Under the pieces are notes generated by a model, which ran no database searches, was not told the DNA's origin, and saw only the letters and a program-made list of their open reading frames with translations. A stretch of 64,000 nt of DNA, from assembly GCF_018139145.2 (NCBI RefSeq), contig NC_059486.1, positions 10,912,001 through 10,976,000 of the forward strand. The letters are read 5' to 3'. Below, in pieces: positions 13,701-24,307 of the stretch (position 1 is its first letter; each line of letters starts with the position of its first letter). The stretch is from Gymnogyps californianus (taxonomy: Eukaryota > Chordata > Aves > Accipitriformes > Cathartidae). A program made the position numbers and the translations under genes.

Positions 13701-16700
13701 TATACAGTAGGTTTGAATTTGGCTCTATATAACTACTCATTTTGCTACACTTAATCTTCAATTCATAAATAGTTTATAAAGAGCCAATAAATTAAACTCT
13801 AATAGCATTACAACACAGGTATAATACTAAAAATTGTAGTAAGCACTTCACTGTTGGGTATTACCTATAAGCAAATAACAGAACCCATCATACATAACAA
13901 TCGTTTATCCTTCATTAAAAATCTATTACTTACACTTTATAGATCAACCCTTAATATAAAGTGTGATCTAAAATATGTAGAATTCAGTATGCAGAGAAAA
14001 ATATTTTGGAAAAGCATTGCCAATATTTTGGGCAACAACAATTTTTCAATAGCCAATAGAGATCCAGGAAGGGAAACAGAAAAATATTTTCTATGTCCTT
14101 CAAAACAGTCTTTGCTTAGCTAATTTAAGTAATCCCATTCTTTTTGAAACGATATTAAGCAATATAGTCAGTCAGCATGCTTTAAGGGACTATACTGACT
14201 CTATTCTTTGATATCTATAAATAGAAAACTTTTCAAACTGGAAGTTCTACTTTTTCTTCTAATGTCTTTGTTTTACTGTTTCCTCATGATCACACTTCTA
14301 TCTGTCACTTATTTCAGTAAATGCTAATTCTTGTTTAATTTTAGAGGAGAAAATATGTTATGCCTCCTTGTAAGGAGTCTTACATGTTGTATCAAGCCTC
14401 ACAGAATAAATATAGCACTAGGGGTCACTCGCACTCCATCGTTAACAAGCATCTGGTGAAAAACATGGTTGATTTTTGTCGTAGCAACAAGCCGATTTTG
14501 CTATGAAGTTTAGTAATGCTTGTACTGCCAAACAGGCAACTGTTTTAAGGTCTAATGTATACACACAAGTAGACACCATATGTGTTTACAAAGATATGTT
14601 TATGAAAGATCACAAACTATTCAGGGCTACTATTATTTGCATATTTGGGTTTCTCATTCCTTCCAAATTCTTGGGCTGTATTGTGTTTCTTTGTGTATTT
14701 CATACTAACCTACAGTCAGCCTATAAATTACTATACCCATCCTTCACTGGGTCTTGGGAAACTACATACCTTTTAAATCTAACTCACAGTCATCAGTATG
14801 TGGCACTGATAAATGCTGTACCTGAGAGTTTTTGCAGGACTGGGCTCCTTGATTCTAAGAGGCGTTGGGCACAGAATATGAACTGGTTCTCAAAAAAAAT
14901 TTCTAATCACTGAAGATCTGGCCCCTACTCACAGTATTGTGTTACAAAAATATAATTAGTGTATTTAATGACCCTTATACGAAAAAAAGTCAGTTGATTA
15001 AGCATAAAAGTTGCATTTTTTTAATCCTGTTTAATGAAATAGTTGTATTTTCAGTATTTTTTCTATTAAAATTGAAGGTCTAAATGATGAATTAAACTTC
15101 TGTAGATAATAAATCACTCTCTGTAGTAGCTTATTAATTAAATATGGAAAAAGGCTTGGGATGGAATTTAGCAGGGAAGATTGAAAATAATTTTTTTTTT
15201 ATATACACCACATGCCAGGGGTGTGTAGTTCTAGAAGTTTTTTACTCAGTCTATATAAAATAAGGACATTTTTATAAAGCAAAGATTTTATTTCTGGTTC
15301 ATATTGAAAACACCGTAGGTTTTTCAGGGATGATAGCTGAGTCCTATTCCTTCTCAAAACAACACTAGCATATAGTAAAGGTCAGAAGTTCCTGGATGCA
15401 GAGTGGATAGTGAGGGTTGTGGGTAATGGTTCTGCATGTGAGGTGTAGTCAGGCTGTGGAGATCCTTTTCTTGTGAACCAAGTTGTTGATGTCCAAAGTT
15501 AACATAGGTTCAAGAGGAGACCTATAAAAAGAAAAGTTGTTGAGGGTTTCTAAACACATAGACACCACCTCTGGCTCAGGTATTGAAGGCTGAGAGAGCA
15601 TTCAAGGGAATTATTATGTATTCTGGCCTTATTCTTACATTCTTCCCTATGCATCTGCTTTTGGCCACTATGGGAGACAGCATAGCAGGCTACACAGACC
15701 TTTGATCTGTCCTATTCCTGTGTTCATTTTCATTTGATATAAACAAAGATGATAAAAAAAAAAAAAGAGGAAGCTGGTAGTGCATGCAGGCAAATGTTTT
15801 CATCATCTCCATAGTAATTTTAAATGGGCTTTGCCCTCTTTGCTTGTAAGGCATCGTGTCAATTTGTCTCTAGTTACATCTCAGAACAGTAACGGTAACA
15901 TCCTCTGTTCTGTTATTTCATGTTATCTGCTCCTACAAACCACTGTCAGTTTCCAATTACACCACTGAGAATGTTACCAGATTTCAGATTGGACACTGTT
16001 GCATGTTAACACTTACACACATTCCAGCCCTTTAGATCACTTCACCTGTTGTAACTTGGCAAGTACTGGTACTAATACATAGCATTTCACTGCTATGGAG
16101 GCTTGAGTTCAACCCAACCAGGAAGAAGGAATTTTGTTTGTACCTATTAATTTTCTCATGAGATAGATATATATATTTCTTCCTACAGTGATTTTTTTTT
16201 TCCTGTTGTGCACACATACTGGTTAGTTTATTTGTTGAGCTTTTATTCAAGCTGGCCTCTGCATCTTACAAGATTTGGTCCTTATAAATCACTGCTCTTT
16301 ATTATACTGTGAGTACAGTAACTTGCAGCCAAAGCAGCTTTTAAAATCCTACCATCAGATGAAGCAGGTTAATATATTAGTTCATTAATTCAAATAAAAA
16401 AAGCCCTCTTAGATACACTTTTTGTCTATTAGTGTGCTGCTGATTTGGCTGATAACAGCCTAGCTGTGTTGCGATAAGGTTCTTTGTCATTTTTAGAACT
16501 CATTTGGAACTAAGCTATTTCTGAGTTTTCATTGGAAACAAGTAAAGGAGAGTGAAAACTCTGACATCATCTACTCTTTCAGCTATTGTGAACTGACAGC
16601 AAGCCCAGTAACATAAAGTAGCCTGATAGGAATACTATTCACCACTAAGGTTAGTGTTTGATCATTAAAGAGATAGGCACTCCAAGGGGTATTACCGTTG

Positions 16701-17734
16701 ACAGTAGAACTACAAGCTGTCAAATAGATTTTTTATTTCAGCCTGGTGAAGATTTTGAACTGAATTGGCTTTTCTCTTACAACAGAAGCATTATAAGCAA
16801 ACCAAGTGATTTTATTTTTTATTTTCCTATGTGGTATGAGTGAACAGATGAGAATTAGTTTTGAAGAAGTTAACAAAGATTTAATGCCTCATCCTGCTGT
16901 CACTGAAACAAAAAATCTAAGTGCTGGTTAATGTCAAAAGAGAGTAAGATCCAGAAATTAAAATGAAATAGAAGAGTGTGACTCAGTTTGGTCTTTGCGG
17001 CATCTCCCATTATCTTGTTCTGATTTTTGTATTATTTATGTGGGAGCATCACAAAAAGACTTCAGCTGCTGACTGTGACTCAGCTGGCCAAGATGTAGTG
17101 TACACATGCAACAGAAAGAAGTCCCTTCCCCAAAGACTCTGCATTACCCAGAGAGAAAAGACTGCAGATAGATGCAATGAAGAAATGAGTGATAGAAACG
17201 TAAAATAACAATGGAACAACTTATGTTTTGCCTTATGAATGGCAGTCACAGTACACCTGCTGCTTCATGACTACTAAATGTTTTGAAGACAACACATTAA
17301 ATTGTATAAAATTGCTGGGAGGTCAAACCGATCATGCTGATTCCTTTTCATCTTCTGAATCTATGATTCTAATTGCTCCTTATTTTGGATGTTGTGCAGT
17401 AACAAATCCAGATAATCCATTTCAATGCCCTCTGTGCAATCTTCAAGCAACATTGGGGCAAAAAAATAGGAGTAAAAAACTGTCTCTCTAAAAATCAATG
17501 GTAAAGTATGCACTGACTTCAGCAGTGCCAGGATTTTTCTCTCAGATTTTAATGGAAAGTAAAAAATATTTTTGGAGAAAAATGTGTAACTGCTCAGTTT
17601 AAAAGACTCAATAATATGCCCTGCTATTCCAGGTCTGTGGGCACTGAGAGAGAATTGTTAGAATGCAATTGGCTTTTGAAATGAATTGTTTGCTTTCAGA
17701 TCACTGGACACATTCTGTATTTCCGCATCTTTAC

Positions 17735-17754
17735 ATATATATATATATATATAT
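17735..17754. repeat. (AT)10 microsatellite
   Basis: An uninterrupted alternating AT run of about 20 bases, likely length-polymorphic. No gene context. Confidence 0.9.
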
Positions 17755-19897
17755 GAGTGTGGAATATTGGGCAGAGGAACATTTTTGCTAGTCCACCTGG
17801 CTACAGTCTTTTCTCTAGTCTGTTGTTCTTTGCTGCGTCAATAGGGCTTCTCCCAGACTTGTACTTCTAGCCTGTAAATGAGGGAACATTACTGTCTTGG
17901 AAAAAAAAAAAAAGTGAATTGATAAACTGATTAGCACAATTAACAATTTTAATTACATAAAGCAGATTATATACGTCAGTTGATATATCACACTGAAGAT
18001 GAAACAAGAAGTCTCAGGGTAACGATGGATTTTCTCATTAGCTTGTTGGATGCAGATTAATCAGTTTTCTACCTTTAGAGTTAGCCATAGGTTGTGGGGA
18101 TGCAGGTCTCTTCATTTTCTCTTGTGTTTTCCTAAAGCCAGTTCTGCCTTCACAATTAGTTGTGTTAATTACCCAGAAAAGATTAGGCATACTTGCCAAA
18201 ATAACGTATTACTAATAAAACAGAAAGATGTTTTCTCAGTAATAAGTAGTATGAATTGATGTGATTTTCCATGAGCAGTGTCTAGGAAAGGTTTTCATCA
18301 CAAAAGTGTTAGGTAGCCAGACTGGAGTTTGTATGGTTGAAGTGTTGTCACCTGCACTCATAGGAAGAAACTGGAATTGGGATACTCACTGCAGAGTGAA
18401 ATTTGGTAAGTGGCCTAACCTTCAGCTGTCACTTCAATAAAATACCCACTGAAGCAAAGGGAAGATTATTTCTGTACAAGGCACATGCAAGAAATGAGTA
18501 CATATTTCTGAAGAGACTGGAGGCAACAGTTTATTCATAAGTCCGTTGGCTTTGAGAAGGCTTGAGACCCAAAGCTGGTTCATGGGGATAACAGGATAGT
18601 GGAAGAGGAGGAGAGGATGTTGACAAAATGTGTCCATTACTACCTACTAAAAGTAAAATGTCTGCAGAGGGCTTTAGAGCGAAAAGGGTATTGATGCATA
18701 AAATTTAATAATCAGTTAGTGACCTTTCAGAGTGACTTTTAAAAACATTAAGGAAAAAAATAATAGCATAGATTAATTTTTTTTTCTTCTTTCACAAGAC
18801 CAGATTTGGAAATTAATCTGTTCAGTGAGTAGTGTCATTTTGGACCTGGATGAAGGATCCTAGATTTCCTAGTTTCCATATTTATGCTGGAAAATTAAAT
18901 AAGTGCTTCCAAGTCTGCTGTTTCAACAACAATGTTGCAAAATATGAAAAGAAGAAGGGAAAGACCTAATCTTGCAATTATAATATGACTGGCATTAAAA
19001 CTCCCTCTCACTCTGCAATTCTGTAACTGCTTCTGCTGTTCTTTCAGTCTAGTTACCCCAAATGACTGGAAGGCAGTAAACTGTATGTACAAAACATCTC
19101 CAAATGTTGCACAAAATAACAAAAAGCAAAAGTCAGGTACTGGCCATAGAGTCAGAAATTGTAAAAGTAAAGAGAAGAGAATCTTAGGGGGTTCTTTTTA
19201 TTATTCCAATTTTTTTTTTTTTCTTAAGGAAAAGTTGGTAACAAAACCCCTCACACCTGTATCTGGAGAGAAAGGTCTTCCTTCTTTGCACTTTTCATAC
19301 TTTCTATAGACTATAGGAAGCTTCTCCTTATCCTTCAGAATACAGATTAACTGGTATATTATGCTGGCATATTTCAGCCTGCTACTGAATGAACCTGGGC
19401 ATTGACTTCCTCCTCCAGATGATGATTGTTTTAGCTTGGATAGAGTATTATTTGATAATAATTCTCCTGTGTTGAACAACACTAAGTTTTTGGCCACAAC
19501 ATACTATATATCATGTCAATAACATTTTTTTTAATCTTCTTTCAGATAGTGCATGTTCTGAGGCAGTACATTTATGTTTCAGATATAATGCCAGTTCTAG
19601 AGGTATGCTTCATTTCAGATCTAGGGAACATCTCTGGGATTGGTAATACTTCTAAAACTGACGTGAATTTTTAAAATGAATTGACAACATCACACAAAAT
19701 ACAGCCTTTTCTCATTGCATGGTTGATCATGTATTTCTCAGCGTTGGCAAACAGAAAGTGTACAGTTGCACAGTTTATTTTGATAGACCTGTTTTAAAGC
19801 TTCAGCATTGTGAATGTTAATATAAAAAGAATGTTTTTATTGCTCCCAAACATGTACTCCACAAAGGAACAAAATGACTGTAAGTTCTTGTAGCTAC

Positions 19898-19924
19898 TTT
19901 TTTTTTTTTTTTTTTTTTTTTTTT
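19898..19924. repeat. Poly(T) run of 27 bases
   Basis: Twenty-seven consecutive T lie about 235 bases before the CpG island. Read on the minus strand this is a poly(A) tail-like tract, but no AATAAA lies just upstream of it on that strand. A retroposed tail is possible, yet I cannot identify a source transcript or target-site duplication. Confidence 0.85.
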
Positions 19925-20607
19925 AGTGTGGGCTGTGGTAAATTGCATTTTGCTGCCATTCTATCTGCCAAGGATGATATCAATCTCATTATTAAGCTTG
20001 ACCAAAGAGTTGGGTTAGGAGAATGGTTCTCACATTGATACCTCGTGTAATGGAAAACCTGAGGTCGGTTATTTTCCCCCAGCACTTTTGAACACTATTT
20101 AGACCAAAAGTAGGTATTTTGCCTGCTGTTCTTGCAATATGTATGAAGTATTTTACTACGCAGTCTTCACGTTATTTCCCTATTCCGGCTGCGCCACGCT
20201 TCGTGTGGCTCACGACCGTTTCGGTGGCTTAGGGAGAGCTGAATACATGATACATTGGGATGGGGGAAGGAGCCAAACCCTCCCCACGTGCAGCAGCGTA
20301 CACACACGCCAAAGCGGCGCGCTTTGTCGCTCCCGGCAGCCGGAGGGATGCGGTTTGTTTGGGTGCCGGGAGAAGCGAGGCTTGTGCCTGCCCCGGGGCC
20401 GGCAGCGGGCGGCTGCGCGGTCTCGCCGGCTGCCGCTCTCCCGTTAGCACCGTGGCCGCTGGGCGTTGGGAGCCTCTTCGGCGCGGCACAGCGGGATTAT
20501 CTGTCCGCTGCGGGGGGGGTCGTTCGTGGCGGCAGGGTTTGGGGGAGGCTGGCTGTAACACCCCGGCACGGAGCAGCTGCGTTCCCCTGGGACCGGCGCC
20601 GCCAGGG

Positions 20608-20660
20608 ATGCCCTTCTCTGCCCGTACCCACGGAGCCACCTCTCCCCCTCCCCGCCGAAG
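20608..20660 (+). other. Possible upstream ORF in the 5' leader
   Basis: An ATG at 20608 opens 17 codons plus two bases before the donor at 20660. If spliced to 21154, the frame runs on for 12 more codons to TAA at 21188-21190, a 29-residue peptide rich in basic residues. If unspliced it ends at TGA 20662-20664. Either way it would precede the main start at 21786 and could dampen its translation. It has meaning only if transcription begins upstream of 20608, which is not shown. Confidence 0.25.
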
Positions 20661-21153
20661 GTGAGCCGCCGCCGGGCACCAGCCCCTGGGAGCGGCGGTG
20701 CTCGCCTCCGCGCCCAGCCGCGGCCGGGGGGCCGGGGCCGGGCCAGGCAGCTCCGCCCCGCCCCGCCCTGCTCCGCCCGGCTCCGCGCTCCGCTGCCCGG
20801 GGATTGGGGCTGCCGGGCTGCCTGGTGCGAGGCGGGGCTTGGGTCGTGTGCTTATTTATTTATTTGTTTCCCTCCTCTTTTTGTTATTTTTCGCGACACC
20901 TCCCGGCTTAAATCTCTGTCTCTCTGTAAATAGCAACCGCGGCACGCGTAGGATGGGCCGGGGCCGGAGGAGGCGGACAGGCGGGCGGGCCGGGGCCGGC
21001 GCCCCGGTACGGTCTCAAGCCGAGCAGCATCCGCTGGGGCGGCAGGTCCCCGCCGGCCGCGGCCGCTGCTCCCGCCGGCCTCGAGAGCAGTAAACACATC
21101 TGTGGCAATGACCTTCTGGAGGGAGCCGTGCTTGCCCCCTCTCTCTCTTGCAG
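20661..21153 (+). other. Putative 5'UTR intron of the signal-peptide gene
   Basis: The donor reads GAAG|GTGAGC at 20660/20661 and matches consensus well. The acceptor at 21153/21154 has a long C/T tract (about 21139-21151) followed by GCAG|AAAG. Together they define a 493-base intron within the CpG island, making a non-coding first exon that ends at 20660. A second good acceptor at 21567/21568 (pyrimidine tract, then CACAG|CATC) offers an alternative, longer intron of 907 bases. An unspliced 5'UTR started further downstream is also possible. The splice sites are seen; their use is inferred. Confidence 0.4.
20753..20780. promoter_or_regulatory. Clustered GC boxes (Sp1/KLF-type)
   Basis: Tandem CCGCCCC-type motifs with adjoining CCGCCC repeats form a cluster inside the CpG island. 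Such GC boxes are typical Sp1/KLF binding sites in TATA-less promoters. Binding is inferred from the motif only. If the donor at 20661 is used, this cluster falls inside the first 5'UTR intron, so it could also act as an intronic or alternative promoter. Confidence 0.55.
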
Positions 21154-21840
21154 AAAGTCAAACAAGTCAATGAGGAAATTGAGAACTTAAAAAAAAAAAA
21201 GAGAGCGCACAACAACAAAAACCCTGCCTCCGTGTCTGGATGATTTCAGGGCTGATCAGCATCACCTAAAGGAAAACTTTGGTGACGCCCGGGGAGCCGA
21301 CGTGCTTTTCCACCGGGATGCGGGCACCGGCTTTGTGAAGCGCAGCCCGGCCGCGGGCAGGAGCGGGCAGGCGGGTCTTCGCCCGAGGAGCCGGGGGTGC
21401 GCGGCGCGGAGCCCCACAGCCCCTGCCCAGCGCGCCTGACCCTGCCGGCTCGGGGGTGTTCTGGGCTAGGAGGCTGCTTGCCTGCCTTAGCCAACTGAGG
21501 CTCAGGACTGAGATTTTAACCAGAACTGTTTCCTATTTATTGAAAGGAGAGGGTTTTTCTTTCACAGCATCATCTGTTTTGAAGAAAGGAGGGAGGAAAG
21601 GGGAGGGTTAAAGCTAAAGAAGTAAGTCCTCTCTCCGAAGGAAATGCCTTTTGCGCTCTCCGGATGACCTTTTCTGAAAATGCAGCCTCTCCAGCTGACC
21701 GATTTTTATTTTGACTACAAAGTGTGTGAAACTGAGCCCTAACTTCTCCACAAACCCTAGGATGTGCGCTTCTGGGATTAGCAATATGGGGCATCTGTTG
21801 TCACCTCTCCTCTTGAGCCTGGCAGCAGTTTTTTCCAAAG
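21154..21840 (+). other. Exon carrying 5'UTR and start codon (maximal extent)
   Basis: With the acceptor at 21153/21154 the exon spans 687 bases, most of it 5'UTR. With the acceptor at 21567/21568 it shrinks to 21568-21840 (273 bases). Both keep the start codon at 21786. The 5' part is GC-rich and belongs to the CpG island, while from about 21500 the composition becomes mixed. The right edge at the GTAAGT donor is the best supported boundary. Confidence 0.4.
21786..21840 (+). CDS. First coding exon of an unidentified secreted or membrane protein (signal peptide)
   Basis: The exon encodes MGHLLSPLLLSLAAVFSK and then one base (G), so splicing leaves phase 1. The sequence has the form of a signal peptide: a short N-region followed by a 12-13 residue hydrophobic core (LLSPLLLSLAAVF). 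The exon ends with AAAG|GTAAGT at 21840/21841, a near-perfect donor. I chose ATG 21786 because it has A at -3 and G at +4. An in-frame ATG at 21762 would add eight residues (MCASGISN) and has A at -3 but T at +4. An in-frame TGA at 21696 closes the frame upstream, so this is a true 5' end. A signal peptide alone on a phase-1 exon downstream of a CpG island is common among receptors, adhesion molecules and secreted factors. I do not recognise the family. The entry is partial: the rest of the protein lies in exons further right, perhaps beyond the window. Confidence 0.6.
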
Positions 21841-24273
21841 GTAAGTCTCAATCTCTTCTGTCTGTTTTACTGCATCTTGTTTATTTTGCATACACAGCCT
21901 CTGTCCCCTCTCTCTGTAATGCCTTGAATGTCGATACCCACAATTCATGACTGAAAGACTTGGAGGGAGTCATGTGCTAGTCAAAAACAAAGATATCGTG
22001 ATGGGAAATCCTGAGTGGCAGGATTTTTTCTTGGTCGACTATGACAAACAGTCTACCCATTTACTGAGGCATTTGTTACCTGCCTATCGTACTTTTGATC
22101 ATGTAGTAGATGCTGGTGATGAGCTTAGCTGGTAACTCAGCTTTGGATTGCGAAGAGTTTGTTATCTGGAAATCTGAAATCTTCAGAGGTACAAGCTATT
22201 GGAGTTAGCTACCCCACTGTTATCTTCTATGTAATTTTTCAAATTAAAAATCCTGTATCTCAGACTGGCTGGCAATGTTTTACTGGACCGGAGAAGTATG
22301 TGCTTACTGAAACGTTTAAAAAGCTTTGATGAGAGCCTGAACCAGGTGTCTGATATTCTGCATGCTGAATAGAGTTTGAATGTCCTGACAGCATGACTTC
22401 AGACTACTCAGTGATACCTTCTTGTCGCCCTCGAGTGCGTTTACAGTAAGAATCAGAAAACCAGCATATAGACAATGCATGCATTTTTGTGTGCATTTAA
22501 ATCCTCCTTTGAACTTAAAGTTTTCACAGACGGTGTCAGCCAAAAGGTGAATGCATTTTTGCAATACTTAATTTAGATGATTCTGAGCATTCCTGTGGAA
22601 TATAAATTAGGAGAAATACACATTTCTACTGAGACGACATTGTGCATCAACAGCTATATTTTGTCAGGAAAACAAAGTTCACACGTGGTTAGTCTTCAGA
22701 GAGGAATAATAGCATATGCATTTAATCTATGATTTTGCAAACATACTGATAAAAAGTTCTGCTTATAAACATTGCTATTTAAAAAAGCTATTAGTTATTC
22801 TTAACACCTTTTTACACTTCCAGATATTAGCACTTTTTTCCTAAGTGAGTTATTTTTACTAATTACTTTGTATCCAGAACTGAACTTACTGACAGAAGGC
22901 AAAATACACAGCTATGTATTTCTGTGGTGGTTCCCTGTATCAAATTAACTTCTCCTTTTTTCCTTAGAACAAGTTAAGAAAGAAAGGAACAAAATTATAA
23001 GTCTCCTCAAATGTTACCTAAATGCAGTGCCTACATAAGTACAGTTTTAAAGTTGCAATTGGAAATGCATTAGCAGCAGGAATTGGAAGTCTGAGTCTTT
23101 TCAAAAGATTGCTTCATTCACATTGCACACCAGTAGCTTTTGATTTCCCAGCGAGGCTGTAAATTATGTATTTTATTATAAGCAATATCAGTACTTTGGA
23201 TAGGCTAACAATGCAGCAAGAATATTAACTTTTTCATCTCCTACTTTTTTGTGTGTTTCAGTTTGCAGCCTTAACACTGCATTAACATAGCGTTTGACTG
23301 AGATTGCAGCTTATTCCAAGATTAGAGTATAAGTGGCATTTCAGTCCTACCGAGTACAGTGTTTGTTTTATTGCCAGCTCAGCAATTATAACATTCTTAT
23401 GTGATTTTATTCTTAAATGTTACTTACATCTCCTTTGAAAGATAAACATAGGCAAAAAAATTAGACTTGGAAAGGAGGTCTCTTAGGTGGGAAAAAAAAG
23501 CTATAAAAATTGACAAGTGAGATTTTTCTATGTATTGTGATTGTGAAGTCTCATTAAATCTGATATATCTTGAAAGCAGATACACACGATGCCATTAGAA
23601 TTACTGGTATTGTCTGTGCTATTTATTTTGCACTTCAGATATCCAATATACTACTGCGTGATTGCTGGGACTCTTTGCTGTTTAGTAATACAGATATCTA
23701 TCTTTAATGTAATTGTCTATTTCCATACTTGGTTACAGACTCCATCTGTACTACTATGCCTTAGTACACTCTGAAAAGACCAGAGTGTTCCAGAGATTTA
23801 CAGTATAAACTTGACAATGTAAAATGTTGGTTCTCCCCCCACCCCATAAGAAGATGAAAACCAAAAAAATAATCAGACTTGATTACTACTGCAGGGCATG
23901 TTTCTTTGATGCCTTTCTGTTGCTAATAGAAAAACTCTCATTTATGACATGATGACAAAGTTTTCCTAAAGAGACAAAAAAATCTTTTAACATGCAACAG
24001 CAATCAGCTGTCTATTGTGTATAGGTCTGCTGCTGATTACTCAGAACCATGGCAACGCACCTTTTTACTGCAGTTTCCAAATCTTTCAGGTAATAATGTT
24101 GAAGACTTGAGAATACTGTTGCAGTTTTGCTTTGCAAAAAAATCTTGTAAATGCAGAAAATAGTTCCAGCCTAGAAATGAAATGTTGTTTTCAATAATGA
24201 GCTTCATGTTCTTATCAGAACAATTTGTCACTGATGATATAATCCATGTATTTTAATATATTGTCAGTCTAAT

Positions 24274-24307
24274 TATATATATGTGTGTGTGTGTACATAT
24301 ATATATA
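24274..24307. repeat. Compound AT/TG microsatellite
   Basis: Alternating purine-pyrimidine DNA: a short AT run, a TG run of about six units, then another AT run. It is probably polymorphic in length, and the TG part could adopt Z-DNA under supercoiling. Confidence 0.85.

Larger units (their letters stand above)
1..20159. other. AT-rich non-coding stretch upstream of the CpG island
   Basis: I see no gene here. Open frames are short (the longest, 14503-14913 on the plus strand, has 136 codons) and show no domain, motif or splice context that I recognise. The base composition is uniformly AT-rich and CpG-poor, as in avian intergenic or intronic DNA. Small features include a G-rich tract at 1776-1798, an AT dinucleotide run at 17735-17754, several A/T homopolymers (for example near 15752, 17902 and 9488) and a 27-base T run at 19898. 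The stretch may be intergenic or may hold distal regulatory DNA of the gene starting near 20160-21840; sequence alone does not separate these. Confidence 0.7.
20160..21460. promoter_or_regulatory. CpG island promoter
   Basis: CpG density jumps abruptly near 20160 and stays high for about 1.3 kb, against CpG-poor flanks on both sides. GC-rich stretches include GC-box motifs (20753-20780 and 20830-20837), a CACGTG E-box at 20285-20290 and a TGACG half-site near 21283. No convincing TATA box sits at a fixed distance from a start, which suits a dispersed CpG-island promoter. The island lies directly upstream of the exon ending at 21840, so it most likely drives that plus-strand gene. Island promoters often fire in both directions, and a minus-strand transcript toward lower coordinates is possible but not shown. 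The transcription start cannot be placed from sequence. Confidence 0.85.

Noticed and set aside
14503..14913. Open frame of 136 codons on the plus strand
   Set aside because: It has an ATG and no stop for 136 codons, but no motif or domain that I recognise, composition like the surrounding AT-rich DNA, and no promoter or splice context. One or two frames of this length are expected by chance in 64 kb on six frames.
19925..20085. Possible retrocopy on the minus strand ending in the poly(A) tract at 19924-19898
   Set aside because: No poly(A) signal lies before the tract on that strand, no known coding sequence is recognisable, and no target-site duplication was found.
20255..20911. Open frame of 218 codons in the CpG island, with overlapping frames on both strands
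   Set aside because: GC-rich DNA lacks stop codons in all frames, so long frames arise by composition alone. The product is proline/alanine/glycine-rich without a recognisable domain.
21112..21243. Short open frame with a coiled-coil-like lysine/glutamate stretch starting at the 21154 acceptor
   Set aside because: It has no ATG in frame. Joined in phase 0 to the exon ending at 20660, the upstream frame is open only back to a stop at 20556-20558 and also lacks an ATG. Best read as 5'UTR.
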